Shown here: in pieces, positions 1-5,220 of the stretch
Layout: the number at the start of each line of letters is the position of its first letter
Numbering within the stretch: the stretch's first letter is position 1
Source: an uncultured Clostridium sp.
GTDB lineage: Bacteria > Bacillota > Clostridia > TANB77 > CAG-508
DNA: 5,711 nt
NCBI GenBank assembly: GCA_947428535.1
Contig: CANEMG010000074.1
Span: 1-5,711 of the forward strand
Direction of reading: 5' to 3'
Made by a program: the position numbers and the translations under genes
The notes under the pieces: generated by a model
The model's input: the letters and a program-made list of their open reading frames with translations, nothing else
Told to the model about the DNA's origin: nothing
Database searches by the model: none

Positions 1-343
1 ATGAAATTAAACTAGAATCGTCATTAGTCTTTTCATATCCTTTATCTTTTAATTCTTTTATTAAATCAATAGTTCCTTGTATTGGCACATACCCACTTAA
101 CCATATCTCAGACAACTCTTCAATTGTGGCATTTATTTTCAATATTTCTTTTGCTCTTTTCCAAAATTCTGAGTGTGATATTTCTCCTTTTCGATAATTA
201 GTTCCTAATTCCCCTTTAAAAACTTCGCCAACAATAACATCATCTAAATTCCACATACTACTTATTGTTTCTATTGCTTTTCTTGTTCCATTTGTGAAAT
301 AAACTCCGCCTAAATCAAAAATTATTGTTTGTATATTTAGCAT
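1..343 (-). CDS. HAD-superfamily hydrolase, N-terminal part (runs off left edge)
   Basis: The gene starts at ATG 343-341, behind a strong AGGAGG ribosome binding site with 5-nt spacing, and is still open at position 1; 114 codons are visible. Residues 4-14 (IQTIIFDLGGV) match HAD motif I, with D10 as the predicted nucleophile. The second acidic position of the classic DxD is glycine (DLG), as in many haloacid-dehalogenase and YihX-type members. Residues around 15-85 look like a helical cap, and a segment of the form P-x-x-G-x-x-x-L-I-x-x-L-K-x-K-G-Y leads toward the expected motif II. That motif is normally a hydrophobic strand ending in L-S-N/T, but the last visible residues are hydrophilic (EKTNDDSSLIS), so this end may be divergent or damaged. 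The catalytic lysine and the motif IV acids would lie outside the window. Members act on small phosphorylated or halogenated substrates in the cytoplasm, and the substrate here cannot be inferred. The family call is fairly secure; whether the gene is intact is not. Confidence 0.75.
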   Translation of the reverse strand, partial: MLNIQTIIFDLGGVYFTNGTRKAIETISSMWNLDDVIVGEVFKGELGTNYRKGEISHSEFWKRAKEILKINATIEELSEIWLSGYVPIQGTIDLIKELKDKGYEKTNDDSSLIS

Positions 344-373
344 TTAATCCTCCTAAATATATTTTACTAATTT

Positions 374-382
374 ATAATACCA
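374..382 (-). promoter_or_regulatory. Candidate extended -10 promoter of the HAD gene
   Basis: On the minus strand TATTAT (379-374) is preceded by TG-N (382-380), which makes an extended -10 element. No good -35 box is visible, as expected for extended -10 promoters. The start site would fall near 367, about 25 nt before the HAD start codon. This rests on motif inspection alone in AT-rich DNA. Confidence 0.35.
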
Positions 383-473
383 TCCTCTTTCATCATTAAT
401 ACACTTTTTCGTGAGAATCTTCATCTTCTGAGATATTTATAAACTTGTTATTCCATATCAAAAACCCCTTATA

Positions 474-521
474 AAAAATTCTGTAAACGTATGCTAAATG
501 TCTTACATTTACAGAATTTTT
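474..521 (-). terminator. Perfect 14-bp inverted repeat, probable terminator of the former RidA gene
   Basis: The arms AAAAATTCTGTAAA (474-487) and TTTACAGAATTTTT (508-521) are perfect reverse complements around a 20-nt loop. A shorter nested stem, AAATGT-CTT-ACATTT (496-510), uses part of the loop and the start of the right arm, so two folds can compete. The repeat lies about 60 nt downstream of the RidA remnant on the minus strand and ends in a run of six T in that direction, which suits a Rho-independent terminator. The stem is AT-rich and weak. It could instead be a bidirectional terminator or a small palindromic repeat. Confidence 0.4.
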
Positions 522-580
522 ATTTGCTACACTATCATAGTTATCTATACAACTTTATGCAAATTAAACATTAATACAAA

Positions 581-685
581 TTATTTCTCTATAATAGCAG
601 TAACTTCTATTTCAATCTTTGAGCCACTTCTAACAAATCCACCAACTTCTACCATTGTAGAAATAAGCATTGAATTTTTAAAAAT
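581..685 (-). pseudogene. RidA/YjgF-family C-terminal remnant
   Basis: The minus strand keeps about 34 open codons ending at TAA (583-581). They read ...ISTMVEVGGFVRSGSKI followed by EIEVTAIIEK. This matches the C-terminal end of RidA (YjgF/YER057c/UK114) proteins, where a [ST]-x-V-E-V segment is followed by a short loop and a V/I-E-I-E-x-x-A-x-I strand. Intact RidA is about 125 residues long and hydrolyses reactive enamine/imine intermediates made by PLP enzymes. Here the N-terminal three quarters are absent: an in-frame TAG lies at 688-686, and the tRNA gene begins only about 35 nt further on. I see no RidA-like reading in the other frames of that gap. The remnant looks like a deletion or recombination scar. 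The family call rests on one short conserved block, so it is moderate. Confidence 0.55.
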
Positions 686-721
686 CTACTATTATTACAT
701 CTGCTTACATGTTAATTTTAT

Positions 722-796
722 TGGCTGGGGTAGTAAGATTCGAACTTACGCATGTCGGAGTCAGAGTCCGATGCCTTACCGCTTGGCGATACCCCA
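722..796 (-). tRNA. tRNA-Gln (anticodon CUG)
   Basis: The minus strand folds as a full cloverleaf. The acceptor stem is TGGGGTA/TACCCCA, followed by G73 and an encoded CCA. The D-arm is GCCAAGCGGTAAGGC. The anticodon stem TCGGA/TCCGA closes the loop CTCTGAC, giving anticodon CTG. The T-arm is GTAAG-TTCGAAT-CTTAC. The acceptor stem starting U-G-G-G-G-U-A and the overall body are those of bacterial tRNA-Gln, and CUG reads the glutamine codon CAG. The gene is 75 nt with CCA (72 without). It stands alone, with its own promoter just upstream and no other tRNA in the window. Confidence 0.95.
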
Positions 797-811
797 ATAT
801 TAAACATTAAT

Positions 812-840
812 ATTATATAACTTTAAGGAAAATTTTACAA
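812..840 (-). promoter_or_regulatory. SigA-type promoter of tRNA-Gln
   Basis: On the minus strand TTGTAA (840-835) and a perfect TATAAT (817-812) are separated by exactly 17 nt. The predicted start is near 805, about 9 nt before the tRNA 5' end at 796. The match to the housekeeping consensus and the position support the call. Confidence 0.75.
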
Positions 841-880
841 GTTTTAGAAAAATTTTTTTACTTAATTTTTAAAATTTGTA

Positions 881-909
881 TAGACTTTTTTTGTTTTTTT
901 GTATATTAT
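881..909 (+). promoter_or_regulatory. SigA-type promoter of the 114-aa protein gene
   Basis: TAGACT (881-886) and TATTAT (904-909) are separated by a T-rich 17-nt spacer. The -10 box ends 29 nt before the ATG at 939, leaving a short leader of about 20 nt that includes the AGGAGG ribosome binding site (928-933). The -35 box matches TTGACA at four of six positions, so the call is moderate. The spacer is almost pure T. Confidence 0.5.
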
Positions 910-938
910 ATTTGTATCGTATTTTTTAGGAGGTCATT

Positions 939-1283
939 ATGTCTAAAACAATAAAATTATTCTTAATATTATTTTTAATAACAATCTTAGCATGCAATTT
1001 TAATTTTGTAAATGCCACTTTGGCTAATAATACTTCTAGAAATGAAAGTATAACTGATACAACTACTGAAACTGAAGATGAGGAAGAAAACGAAGTTGTA
1101 AATGAAACTTCTAATAGCGGGTTATCTACATTATCTCCATCATCAGTAACTAGTGTTTCAACAGTTAATAGTTATGAACAAGCAAATTTAGAATTAAATA
1201 ATATATTATGTATAATTTTAATTGCAATTGGAGTACTTATTATATTATTTGCAATTGCAATTTTAATAAGATTAAAAAAATAA
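939..1283 (+). CDS. Small exported protein with C-terminal membrane anchor, unknown function
   Basis: I do not recognise this 114-residue protein. It starts at ATG behind AGGAGG with 5-nt spacing. Residues 1-26 look like a Sec signal peptide: K3 and K6, a hydrophobic core 7-18, then N-F-V-N-A as a possible cleavage region. The cysteine at 19 (I-L-A-C) is not a good lipobox. Residues 27-87 are low complexity, rich in S, T, N and E, with an acidic patch TETEDEEENE near 43-52, so this part is probably disordered outside the membrane. Residues 89-110 are a strong transmembrane helix followed by the basic tail RLKK, which places the C-terminus in the cytoplasm. There is no LPxTG motif. The gene is monocistronic, with its own promoter and a terminator shared with the convergent gene at 1336-1776, which has the same overall architecture. 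Coding status is well supported; function is open. Confidence 0.8.
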   Translation: MSKTIKLFLILFLITILACNFNFVNATLANNTSRNESITDTTTETEDEEENEVVNETSNSGLSTLSPSSVTSVSTVNSYEQANLELNNILCIILIAIGVLIILFAIAILIRLKK

Positions 1284-1284
1284 C

Positions 1285-1328
1285 AAAAAAGTATTATATA
1301 AAATTTTCACTTTATATAATACTTTTTT
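1285..1328. terminator. Bidirectional Rho-independent terminator between convergent genes
   Basis: A perfect 18-bp stem (1285-1302 with 1311-1328) surrounds an 8-nt loop, ATTTTCAC. The stem core is GTATTATATAAA/TTTATATAATAC, flanked by six A on the left and seven T on the right. It therefore works as hairpin plus U-tract for transcripts from either side. It begins 2 nt after the stop of the plus-strand gene and 7 nt past the stop of the minus-strand gene. Confidence 0.85.
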
Positions 1329-1335
1329 TGTCCTA

Positions 1336-1776
1336 CTAACTGTTATTCTGTGTTGCATAATACCATATAGCAGCAATTATAATAACAGCAGCTACCGCTA
1401 AAATAATCCACATCCACGTTGTTGTTGTCATTGTACCAAACCCGTTATTGTTATTTGTTGTTCCTTCTGTTACTGTTCTTGTTACATTATAATTTCCATT
1501 ATCTCTGTTTACATTATTTACTCCATCTTTTACCATGTTTCCAGCATCTCTAACTCCATTACCTACTCTGTTTGCACCATCTCTTAAAGTATTTGCTGTA
1601 TCTCCTACAATATTTCCTGAAACTACATTTTGAACACTATCTCCTGTTTTATCAACAGATTGCATAATTTCATTTCCTAAATCTATTGAACTACCTTCTT
1701 CAGCTGCAAAACAAATTCCACAACATAGAGAAAGGATTATTATAGTGAAAACACATATAAAACTTTTCTTTGCCAT
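1336..1776 (-). CDS. Exported protein with amphipathic heptad region and C-terminal membrane helix, unknown function
   Basis: I do not recognise this 146-residue protein. The ATG follows an AAAGGGA ribosome binding site. Residues 1-25 form a signal peptide (KK near the start, hydrophobic core 7-18, likely cleavage near C-F-A-A-E-E). Residues 64-89 have hydrophobic residues in a regular 3-4 spacing, with a recurring [LV]-[RK]-D-[GA] unit (LRDG at 64, VRDA at 75, VKDG at 82). They should form an amphipathic or coiled-coil helix. Residues 90-120 are a disordered N/T-rich linker. Residues 121-140 (starting WMWIILAV) are a transmembrane helix with a short uncharged tail. Cysteines 8, 18, 19 and 22 all fall in the signal region. 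The gene lies downstream of the spoIIIA operon on the same strand but is separated from it by a terminator, so it is probably an independent unit. A sporulation role is possible from position only. Confidence 0.8.
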   Translation of the reverse strand: MAKKSFICVFTIIILSLCCGICFAAEEGSSIDLGNEIMQSVDKTGDSVQNVVSGNIVGDTANTLRDGANRVGNGVRDAGNMVKDGVNNVNRDNGNYNVTRTVTEGTTNNNNGFGTMTTTTWMWIILAVAAVIIIAAIWYYATQNNS

Positions 1777-1836
1777 AATATTTCCCTTTCTAGTTTTAAA
1801 GAATAATTTGCTTATATACTGTAAAACATTTTGTTA

Positions 1837-1884
1837 AATAATAAGCAAAATATATGAAAAAATTTTTCATATATTCTTATTATT
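1837..1884 (-). promoter_or_regulatory. Long hairpin in the leader of the 146-aa protein gene
   Basis: A 13-bp perfect inverted repeat (1849-1861 with 1863-1875, core TATATGAAAAA/TTTTTCATATA) meets at a single central A. It is extended by a further 9-bp stem, AATAATAAG (1837-1845) with CTTATTATT (1876-1884), leaving a three-base bulge at 1846-1848. About 22 bp can pair in all. In the minus direction no U-tract follows, so it is not a typical terminator. It sits 60 nt upstream of the start codon, where it could act as an RNA structure in the leader or as a palindromic protein-binding site. The role is inferred from position. Confidence 0.4.
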
Positions 1885-1929
1885 AATTTTTAAGAAAAAA
1901 ATATGCTAGCAATATTTGAGAACATTCCA

Positions 1930-1958
1930 ATTATAATGTAAGTTTCATAAAAAAACAA
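1930..1958 (-). promoter_or_regulatory. Candidate SigA-type promoter of the 146-aa protein gene
   Basis: TTGTTT (1958-1953) and a perfect TATAAT (1935-1930) lie 17 nt apart on the minus strand. They fall just past the spoIIIA terminator and facing the 1336-1776 gene. Transcription from about 1923 would give an untranslated leader of about 147 nt that contains the long hairpin at 1837-1884. The -35 box lies in a T-rich run, so it could be a chance match. Confidence 0.45.
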
Positions 1959-1968
1959 AAAGGCAAAA

Positions 1969-1995
1969 TTTTCCATATTAAGCTAATATGAAAAA
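1969..1995 (-). terminator. Rho-independent terminator of the spoIIIA operon
   Basis: On the minus strand the arms TTTTTCATATTA (1995-1984) and TAATATGGAAAA (1980-1969) pair over 12 bp with one T-G wobble around a 3-nt loop. They are followed by TTTTGCC and then further T runs. The hairpin starts 14 nt past the spoIIIAH stop codon, where an operon terminator is expected. It also insulates the next minus-strand gene. Confidence 0.65.
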
Positions 1996-2009
1996 TCACC
2001 TTACAAAAT

Positions 2010-2595
2010 CTATACTTTATTACTTATATTTATATTTGAAATTTTTACTCCTAATTCTCTTTCTACAATATTTTGAATTTTTGAGATTTGCTCTTTATTT
2101 AAATTGGAAGATTTTACTACCACACTCACAATATTGTTATTTATCAAAATTACAACATTTTCAAATCCTTTATTTTTTATTAAATTTTCAGCTATCATTA
2201 TTCCATTTTTTGTTTTGGTTATATTTGAAATTTCCTGTACTGCAATTGCTCTTTGATCTGAAGGAGTATCTGATGAATTTATAATTTTTTGATATGTTTC
2301 TAACATTTCAGAATACATTCTATCTCTTTCAATTTTAGTTTCTTCAAAATAATTATCACTTGGTTCTTCTATTTTTTCTTCATTTAATTCATCATTTGGA
2401 ACCACTCCAGCCTCATTAATCGGCTCTGTATTTACTAACTCAACATCTCCTATATTAACATCATTTGTTTCTGATGAAACTTCTATACTGCTTTCTTTAT
2501 TATCCATATTAGAATTGAAATATCCGAACAAATATTAGCAAAAATGCTACACAAGTTAAAAAAATTTGTTTTGCTCTTTCTTTATTTATTTTCAA
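2010..2595 (-). CDS. spoIIIAH: Stage III sporulation protein AH, with an apparent +1 frameshift near the N-terminus
   Basis: SpoIIIAH is the mother-cell membrane subunit whose extracellular ring-building domain docks with forespore SpoIIQ. The long open frame reads 2531-2010 and contains the family hallmarks: Y-F-E-E-T-K-I-E-R-D-R, then D-Q-R-A-I-A-V-Q-E-I-S-N-I-T, then A-E-N-L-I-K-N-K-G-F-E-N-V-V-I-L-I. That frame lacks a membrane anchor. The anchor is found one frame away, from TTG 2595-2593: MKINKERAKQIFLTC, then VAFLLIFV. This frame hits TAA at 2511-2509 after 28 codons. Skipping the single C at 2526 (GTT-C-GGA) joins the two as ...LLIFV-GYFNSN..., restoring a helix followed by a G-Y-x-N segment; the composite is about 194 residues. 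The TTG start lies 2 nt past the spoIIIAG stop, with GGGAG inside spoIIIAG as ribosome binding site. The family call is secure. Real mutation, base-calling error and recoding cannot be separated from sequence alone. Confidence 0.88.
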
Positions 2596-2597
2596 CT

Positions 2598-3176
2598 TTA
2601 ATCATCTCCCATCTCAAAAACTTGTATCTTATGAGCCAATATTCCTGTTACTGCTTCAACTGCTGATATAATATTACTTTTTACTGTACTATCATTTGCT
2701 CCTTGTGCTGTAATTATTGCTCCTTCGACTGTCGGCATTATCATTTTTTCTGTTATAACATTTGATGAACCATCTGTTATAACATCTTTTTGATTGTTTT
2801 GTGTTTCAGTTGTTCTAGTTCCACCAGAAGTATCTTTTTCTTCAACTGTACTTGTACTTGTGCTAACATTATAAATAGGAACTAAAGTACTACTTTCTGA
2901 ATATGTAACTAAAACAGAAACTTTACCAACTCCATTTATTTTGCTTAAAATTTTTTCCAATTTTAACTCTAAATCATCGGAATTGTTACTAGTACTAACT
3001 GTTTCTGTTGCAAGTTCTACTCCTGTTTCATTTTTATAATTTTTACTACTTTTATTATCACCTTTTAATATCTTATTTATTACAATTAAAGTTATTACTA
3101 AAATAACTAAAAATGAAACCAAATTTTCAATTCTTTTTTCTTTATTGTTAAAAATCTTTTTTATTTTTTCTAACAT
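2598..3176 (-). CDS. spoIIIAG: Stage III sporulation protein AG
   Basis: SpoIIIAG builds a large oligomeric ring in the intermembrane space around the forespore, as shown for the Bacillus subtilis protein, and is part of the SpoIIIA-SpoIIQ channel. This copy has 192 residues. It has a short basic cytoplasmic N-terminus, one transmembrane helix at about 18-37, a polar linker, then a ring-building (secretin/EscJ-like) fold split by an insertion. The first half is residues 69-95 (LELKLEKILSKINGVGKVSV...), the Ser/Thr-rich insertion about 96-140, and the second half about 141-187 with the hallmark MPTVEGAIITAQGA followed by a helix and HKIQVFEM. The insertion corresponds to the region forming the extra beta-ring in B. 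subtilis. The ATG follows AAAGGAG. The gene is 38 nt downstream of spoIIIAF, and its 3' end carries the ribosome binding site of spoIIIAH. Confidence 0.95.
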   Translation of the reverse strand: MLEKIKKIFNNKEKRIENLVSFLVILVITLIVINKILKGDNKSSKNYKNETGVELATETVSTSNNSDDLELKLEKILSKINGVGKVSVLVTYSESSTLVPIYNVSTSTSTVEEKDTSGGTRTTETQNNQKDVITDGSSNVITEKMIMPTVEGAIITAQGANDSTVKSNIISAVEAVTGILAHKIQVFEMGDD

Positions 3177-3214
3177 AAATATTCTCCTTTAACCAGTTTT
3201 ATATAACTAATCTT

Positions 3215-3727
3215 TTATCTAAATATTATCTTTTCTTTATCTACTAAATAATTTTCGACTAAAAATTTTGTTATATCATCATACTTTATTTTAGGTTTAA
3301 TATTATCTCCAATAATAACTGGATCAACATTTATAGTATTTCCTTCTTTTTCTGTAACACTTATTTCAATACTTTCAATATTTTCATAATTTTTATCAAC
3401 TCTTACAATAACAGAATTAACATTATATCCTAAATCTTCAATTTCCTTTTTAACAGTTTCTTCAATTCCTAAAATATAAACATCTTTTATATCAGTATCT
3501 AAATTTATAGATGCCTCTTGTGTTTCCAAATCAAAAATATTTTCAAAAGTAAAATCATAATCTATTAACTTCAAAATCGGATTTATTGTGACAAAAATAA
3601 TATATACACCAACTACTACTTTAACATATTTTTTATTATTTCCCTCTGGAATTAGTAATTCAATAATTACAGAAATAATTATTGCTACTATTAATCCTTC
3701 ACACCATCCTTTAATTATTCCTATCAT
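3215..3727 (-). CDS. spoIIIAF: Stage III sporulation protein AF
   Basis: SpoIIIAF is a mother-cell membrane component of the SpoIIIA complex, needed for SigG-dependent gene expression in the forespore. This 170-residue copy has two N-terminal transmembrane helices (about 10-26 and 34-54). They are separated by the typical short hydrophilic turn IPEGNNKKYVK and followed by I-N-P-I-L, a family signature. The rest is a soluble extracytoplasmic domain. Residues 86-126 (helix then IVRV...IESIEISV strands) fit the ring-building-like fold known in this family, followed by a charged tail. The ATG follows AAAGGA and lies 20 nt past the spoIIIAE stop. The length is slightly under the B. subtilis protein. 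No disruption is seen. Confidence 0.93.
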   Translation of the reverse strand: MIGIIKGWCEGLIVAIIISVIIELLIPEGNNKKYVKVVVGVYIIFVTINPILKLIDYDFTFENIFDLETQEASINLDTDIKDVYILGIEETVKKEIEDLGYNVNSVIVRVDKNYENIESIEISVTEKEGNTINVDPVIIGDNIKPKIKYDDITKFLVENYLVDKEKIIFR

Positions 3728-3747
3728 TTATTTTCCTTTACAAAAAT

Positions 3748-4824
3748 TTATCTATACATAAGTGCACTATTAGTAATTTTAAGAACTATTGTTATTCCTA
3801 TAATAAACATCACTGATACTGAAATTAAAATAGCAAGTAAAATTTTATAGCTATCTGCAATTTGGTCAATCAATTTAACTATTTTTACATCTGCTACAAC
3901 TTCACAAACAGCTGATGTCATTTTAAATGCAATCCACAGAATAAGAACTCTTATAATAGGAATTAACACTATTCCAGTTATTATAAAAACTCCAATAATT
4001 CCAACAGAATTTTTTAAAACATTACCACAACCTATTACACTATCAACTGTATCTCCTAAAATTTTCCCAACTACTGGTATAAAACTTGAAACTGCTGCTT
4101 TTGCAGTTTTTCCTGTAAGTCCATCTACTGAACTACTTAAAGTTCCTTCTAATGATAAAGTACAAGAAAAAATTGTTAGTACTATTCCTAGTATCCAAAC
4201 TATAGATGATTTCAAAAATTTTGATAGCCTGTCTATTTGAATTTTATCAGAAATATTTGAGATAATTGAAATTGTTATCGCAACTAATAACAATGGAATC
4301 AGAAAATTCATTATAAACATTCCAATAAAATTAACCATAAATATTAAAATTGGCTGTACAACACTACTTGTTATAATAGTTCCAGTTGTAAGCATCAAAG
4401 TTATCATAAGTGGTATAAGTAAATTCATGAATTCTACAATATCTCTTATGCTTTCTTTTGTTACATCTAATATCGAAACAAAACTACTTGTAATAATAGT
4501 AACAATTATTAGGTATTGAACAAAATAAACTACTTTACTAGAACTTGAATTTCCAAGATTTTCTATAATAGCTTTAAAAATGCTATGTATTATAATAACT
4601 ACAACAACACTAATCATTAGTCCTATGGCTGTCCCTATTTCATTCAAAAAAATATTTCCAATATTACTAATTTCAAAAGCATTTCCTATATTTCCAGATA
4701 TACTTTCTGAAAACATTTTAGAAATATCTAAGTTGGGAAAACTACTTTCAGTATACTTTTTAGCAGAATTTAAAAATTCATTAATTCCAAGTGCATTTGT
4801 TTGAGAACTTAAAATTTCATCCAT
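3748..4824 (-). CDS. spoIIIAE: Stage III sporulation protein AE, lacking the usual signal peptide
   Basis: SpoIIIAE is the large polytopic membrane subunit of the SpoIIIA complex. It is thought to act as a permease-like core in the mother-cell membrane. The 358 residues contain about eight hydrophobic segments (roughly 64-84, 101-119, 133-152, 157-176, 178-195, 207-225, 273-295, 330-350). The strongly conserved block D-G-L-T-G-K-T-A-K at 234-242 is followed by F-I-P-V-V-G-K-I-L-G-D-T-V-D and K-N-S-V-G-I-I-G. The B. subtilis protein is about 40 residues longer and begins with a cleavable signal peptide. Here the sequence starts directly in the amphipathic N-terminal region (MDEILSSQTN). The start is fixed: an in-frame TAG lies immediately upstream (4827-4825), and AGGAG stands 6 nt before the ATG. 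That AGGAG overlaps the spoIIIAD stop codon as TAGGAG, so the two genes are probably translationally coupled. Confidence 0.95.
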   Translation of the reverse strand: MDEILSSQTNALGINEFLNSAKKYTESSFPNLDISKMFSESISGNIGNAFEISNIGNIFLNEIGTAIGLMISVVVVIIIHSIFKAIIENLGNSSSSKVVYFVQYLIIVTIITSSFVSILDVTKESIRDIVEFMNLLIPLMITLMLTTGTIITSSVVQPILIFMVNFIGMFIMNFLIPLLLVAITISIISNISDKIQIDRLSKFLKSSIVWILGIVLTIFSCTLSLEGTLSSSVDGLTGKTAKAAVSSFIPVVGKILGDTVDSVIGCGNVLKNSVGIIGVFIITGIVLIPIIRVLILWIAFKMTSAVCEVVADVKIVKLIDQIADSYKILLAILISVSVMFIIGITIVLKITNSALMYR

Positions 4825-4833
4825 CTATTTCTC

Positions 4834-5220
4834 CTATGGTAAAAGTTTTGTAAGCGTGTCCAATGTTGTTGAAATTACAGGAATAGATAATGATATAACT
4901 ATTATCTTTCCTCCAAAATCTATTTTATTAGCTATTGAATTTTCACCTACATCTTTACAAATACTAACTGCATACTCAGTTAAAATAGATATTCCTGTAA
5001 TTTTAAGTAATAATGATATAAAAGCATTATTGTAATTTGAGTTACTTGATAATTCTTGAATAAAATCTATTATTGAGCTTATTGTATTCATTGAATAAAA
5101 AATAATTATTGCTCCACCTATTAAAACAGCATATAAAGCATATTCTTTTTTAGTTTCTTTTAATATTATTGTTACAATTAAAGTTAAAAATCCAATACCT
5201 ATAATTTTAACAATTTCCAT
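4834..5220 (-). CDS. spoIIIAD: Stage III sporulation protein AD
   Basis: SpoIIIAD is a small polytopic membrane protein of the SpoIIIA complex; its second half resembles SpoIIIAC. The 128 residues give about four membrane segments (2-20, 28-47, 67-83, 103-122). The conserved central stretch LLKITGISILTEY...CKDVGENSIANKI then D-F-G-G-K spans about 71-105, and C88, D90 and G92 fall in the family-typical C-K-D-x-G-E motif. The length is normal. The ATG overlaps the spoIIIAC stop codon by one base (TAATG). Only a weak, distant AGGA is seen upstream, so initiation probably depends on translational coupling to spoIIIAC. Confidence 0.95.
   Translation of the reverse strand: MEIVKIIGIGFLTLIVTIILKETKKEYALYAVLIGGAIIIFYSMNTISSIIDFIQELSSNSNYNNAFISLLLKITGISILTEYAVSICKDVGENSIANKIDFGGKIIVISLSIPVISTTLDTLTKLLP

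Noticed and set aside
498..803. Plus-strand open frame of 101 codons
   Set aside because: It runs antisense through the RidA remnant and the whole tRNA gene, has no ribosome binding site and no recognisable domain.
939..1000. Lipoprotein signal in the 114-aa protein (cysteine after I-L-A)
   Set aside because: The residue at -2 is Leu and the pattern is a poor lipobox; hydrophobic residues continue past it toward a better N-A cleavage site.
1220..1262. AATTGCAATT-type repeats near the end of the 114-aa gene
   Set aside because: They are explained by Ile/Ala codons (ATT GCA) of the transmembrane helix and have no regular repeat unit.
1929..1960. Forespore (SigF/SigG) promoter with a CATTATA -10 box
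   Set aside because: The -10 fits loosely, but no G-M-A-T-A type -35 box is found at the right spacing; the SigA reading TTGTTT-17-TATAAT fits better.
1988..2284. Plus-strand open frame of 98 codons rich in Leu and Phe
   Set aside because: It is the antisense shadow of spoIIIAH; its Leu/Phe/Tyr-rich composition comes from reading AT-rich coding sequence backwards.
2550..2570. Slippage in the seven-T run as cause of the spoIIIAH frameshift
   Set aside because: Removing one T there creates an immediate in-frame TAA and leaves the anchor unread, so the indel must lie after it, best at 2526.
4580..4804. Plus-strand open frame of 74 codons
   Set aside because: It lies wholly inside spoIIIAE on the opposite strand and has no ribosome binding site.
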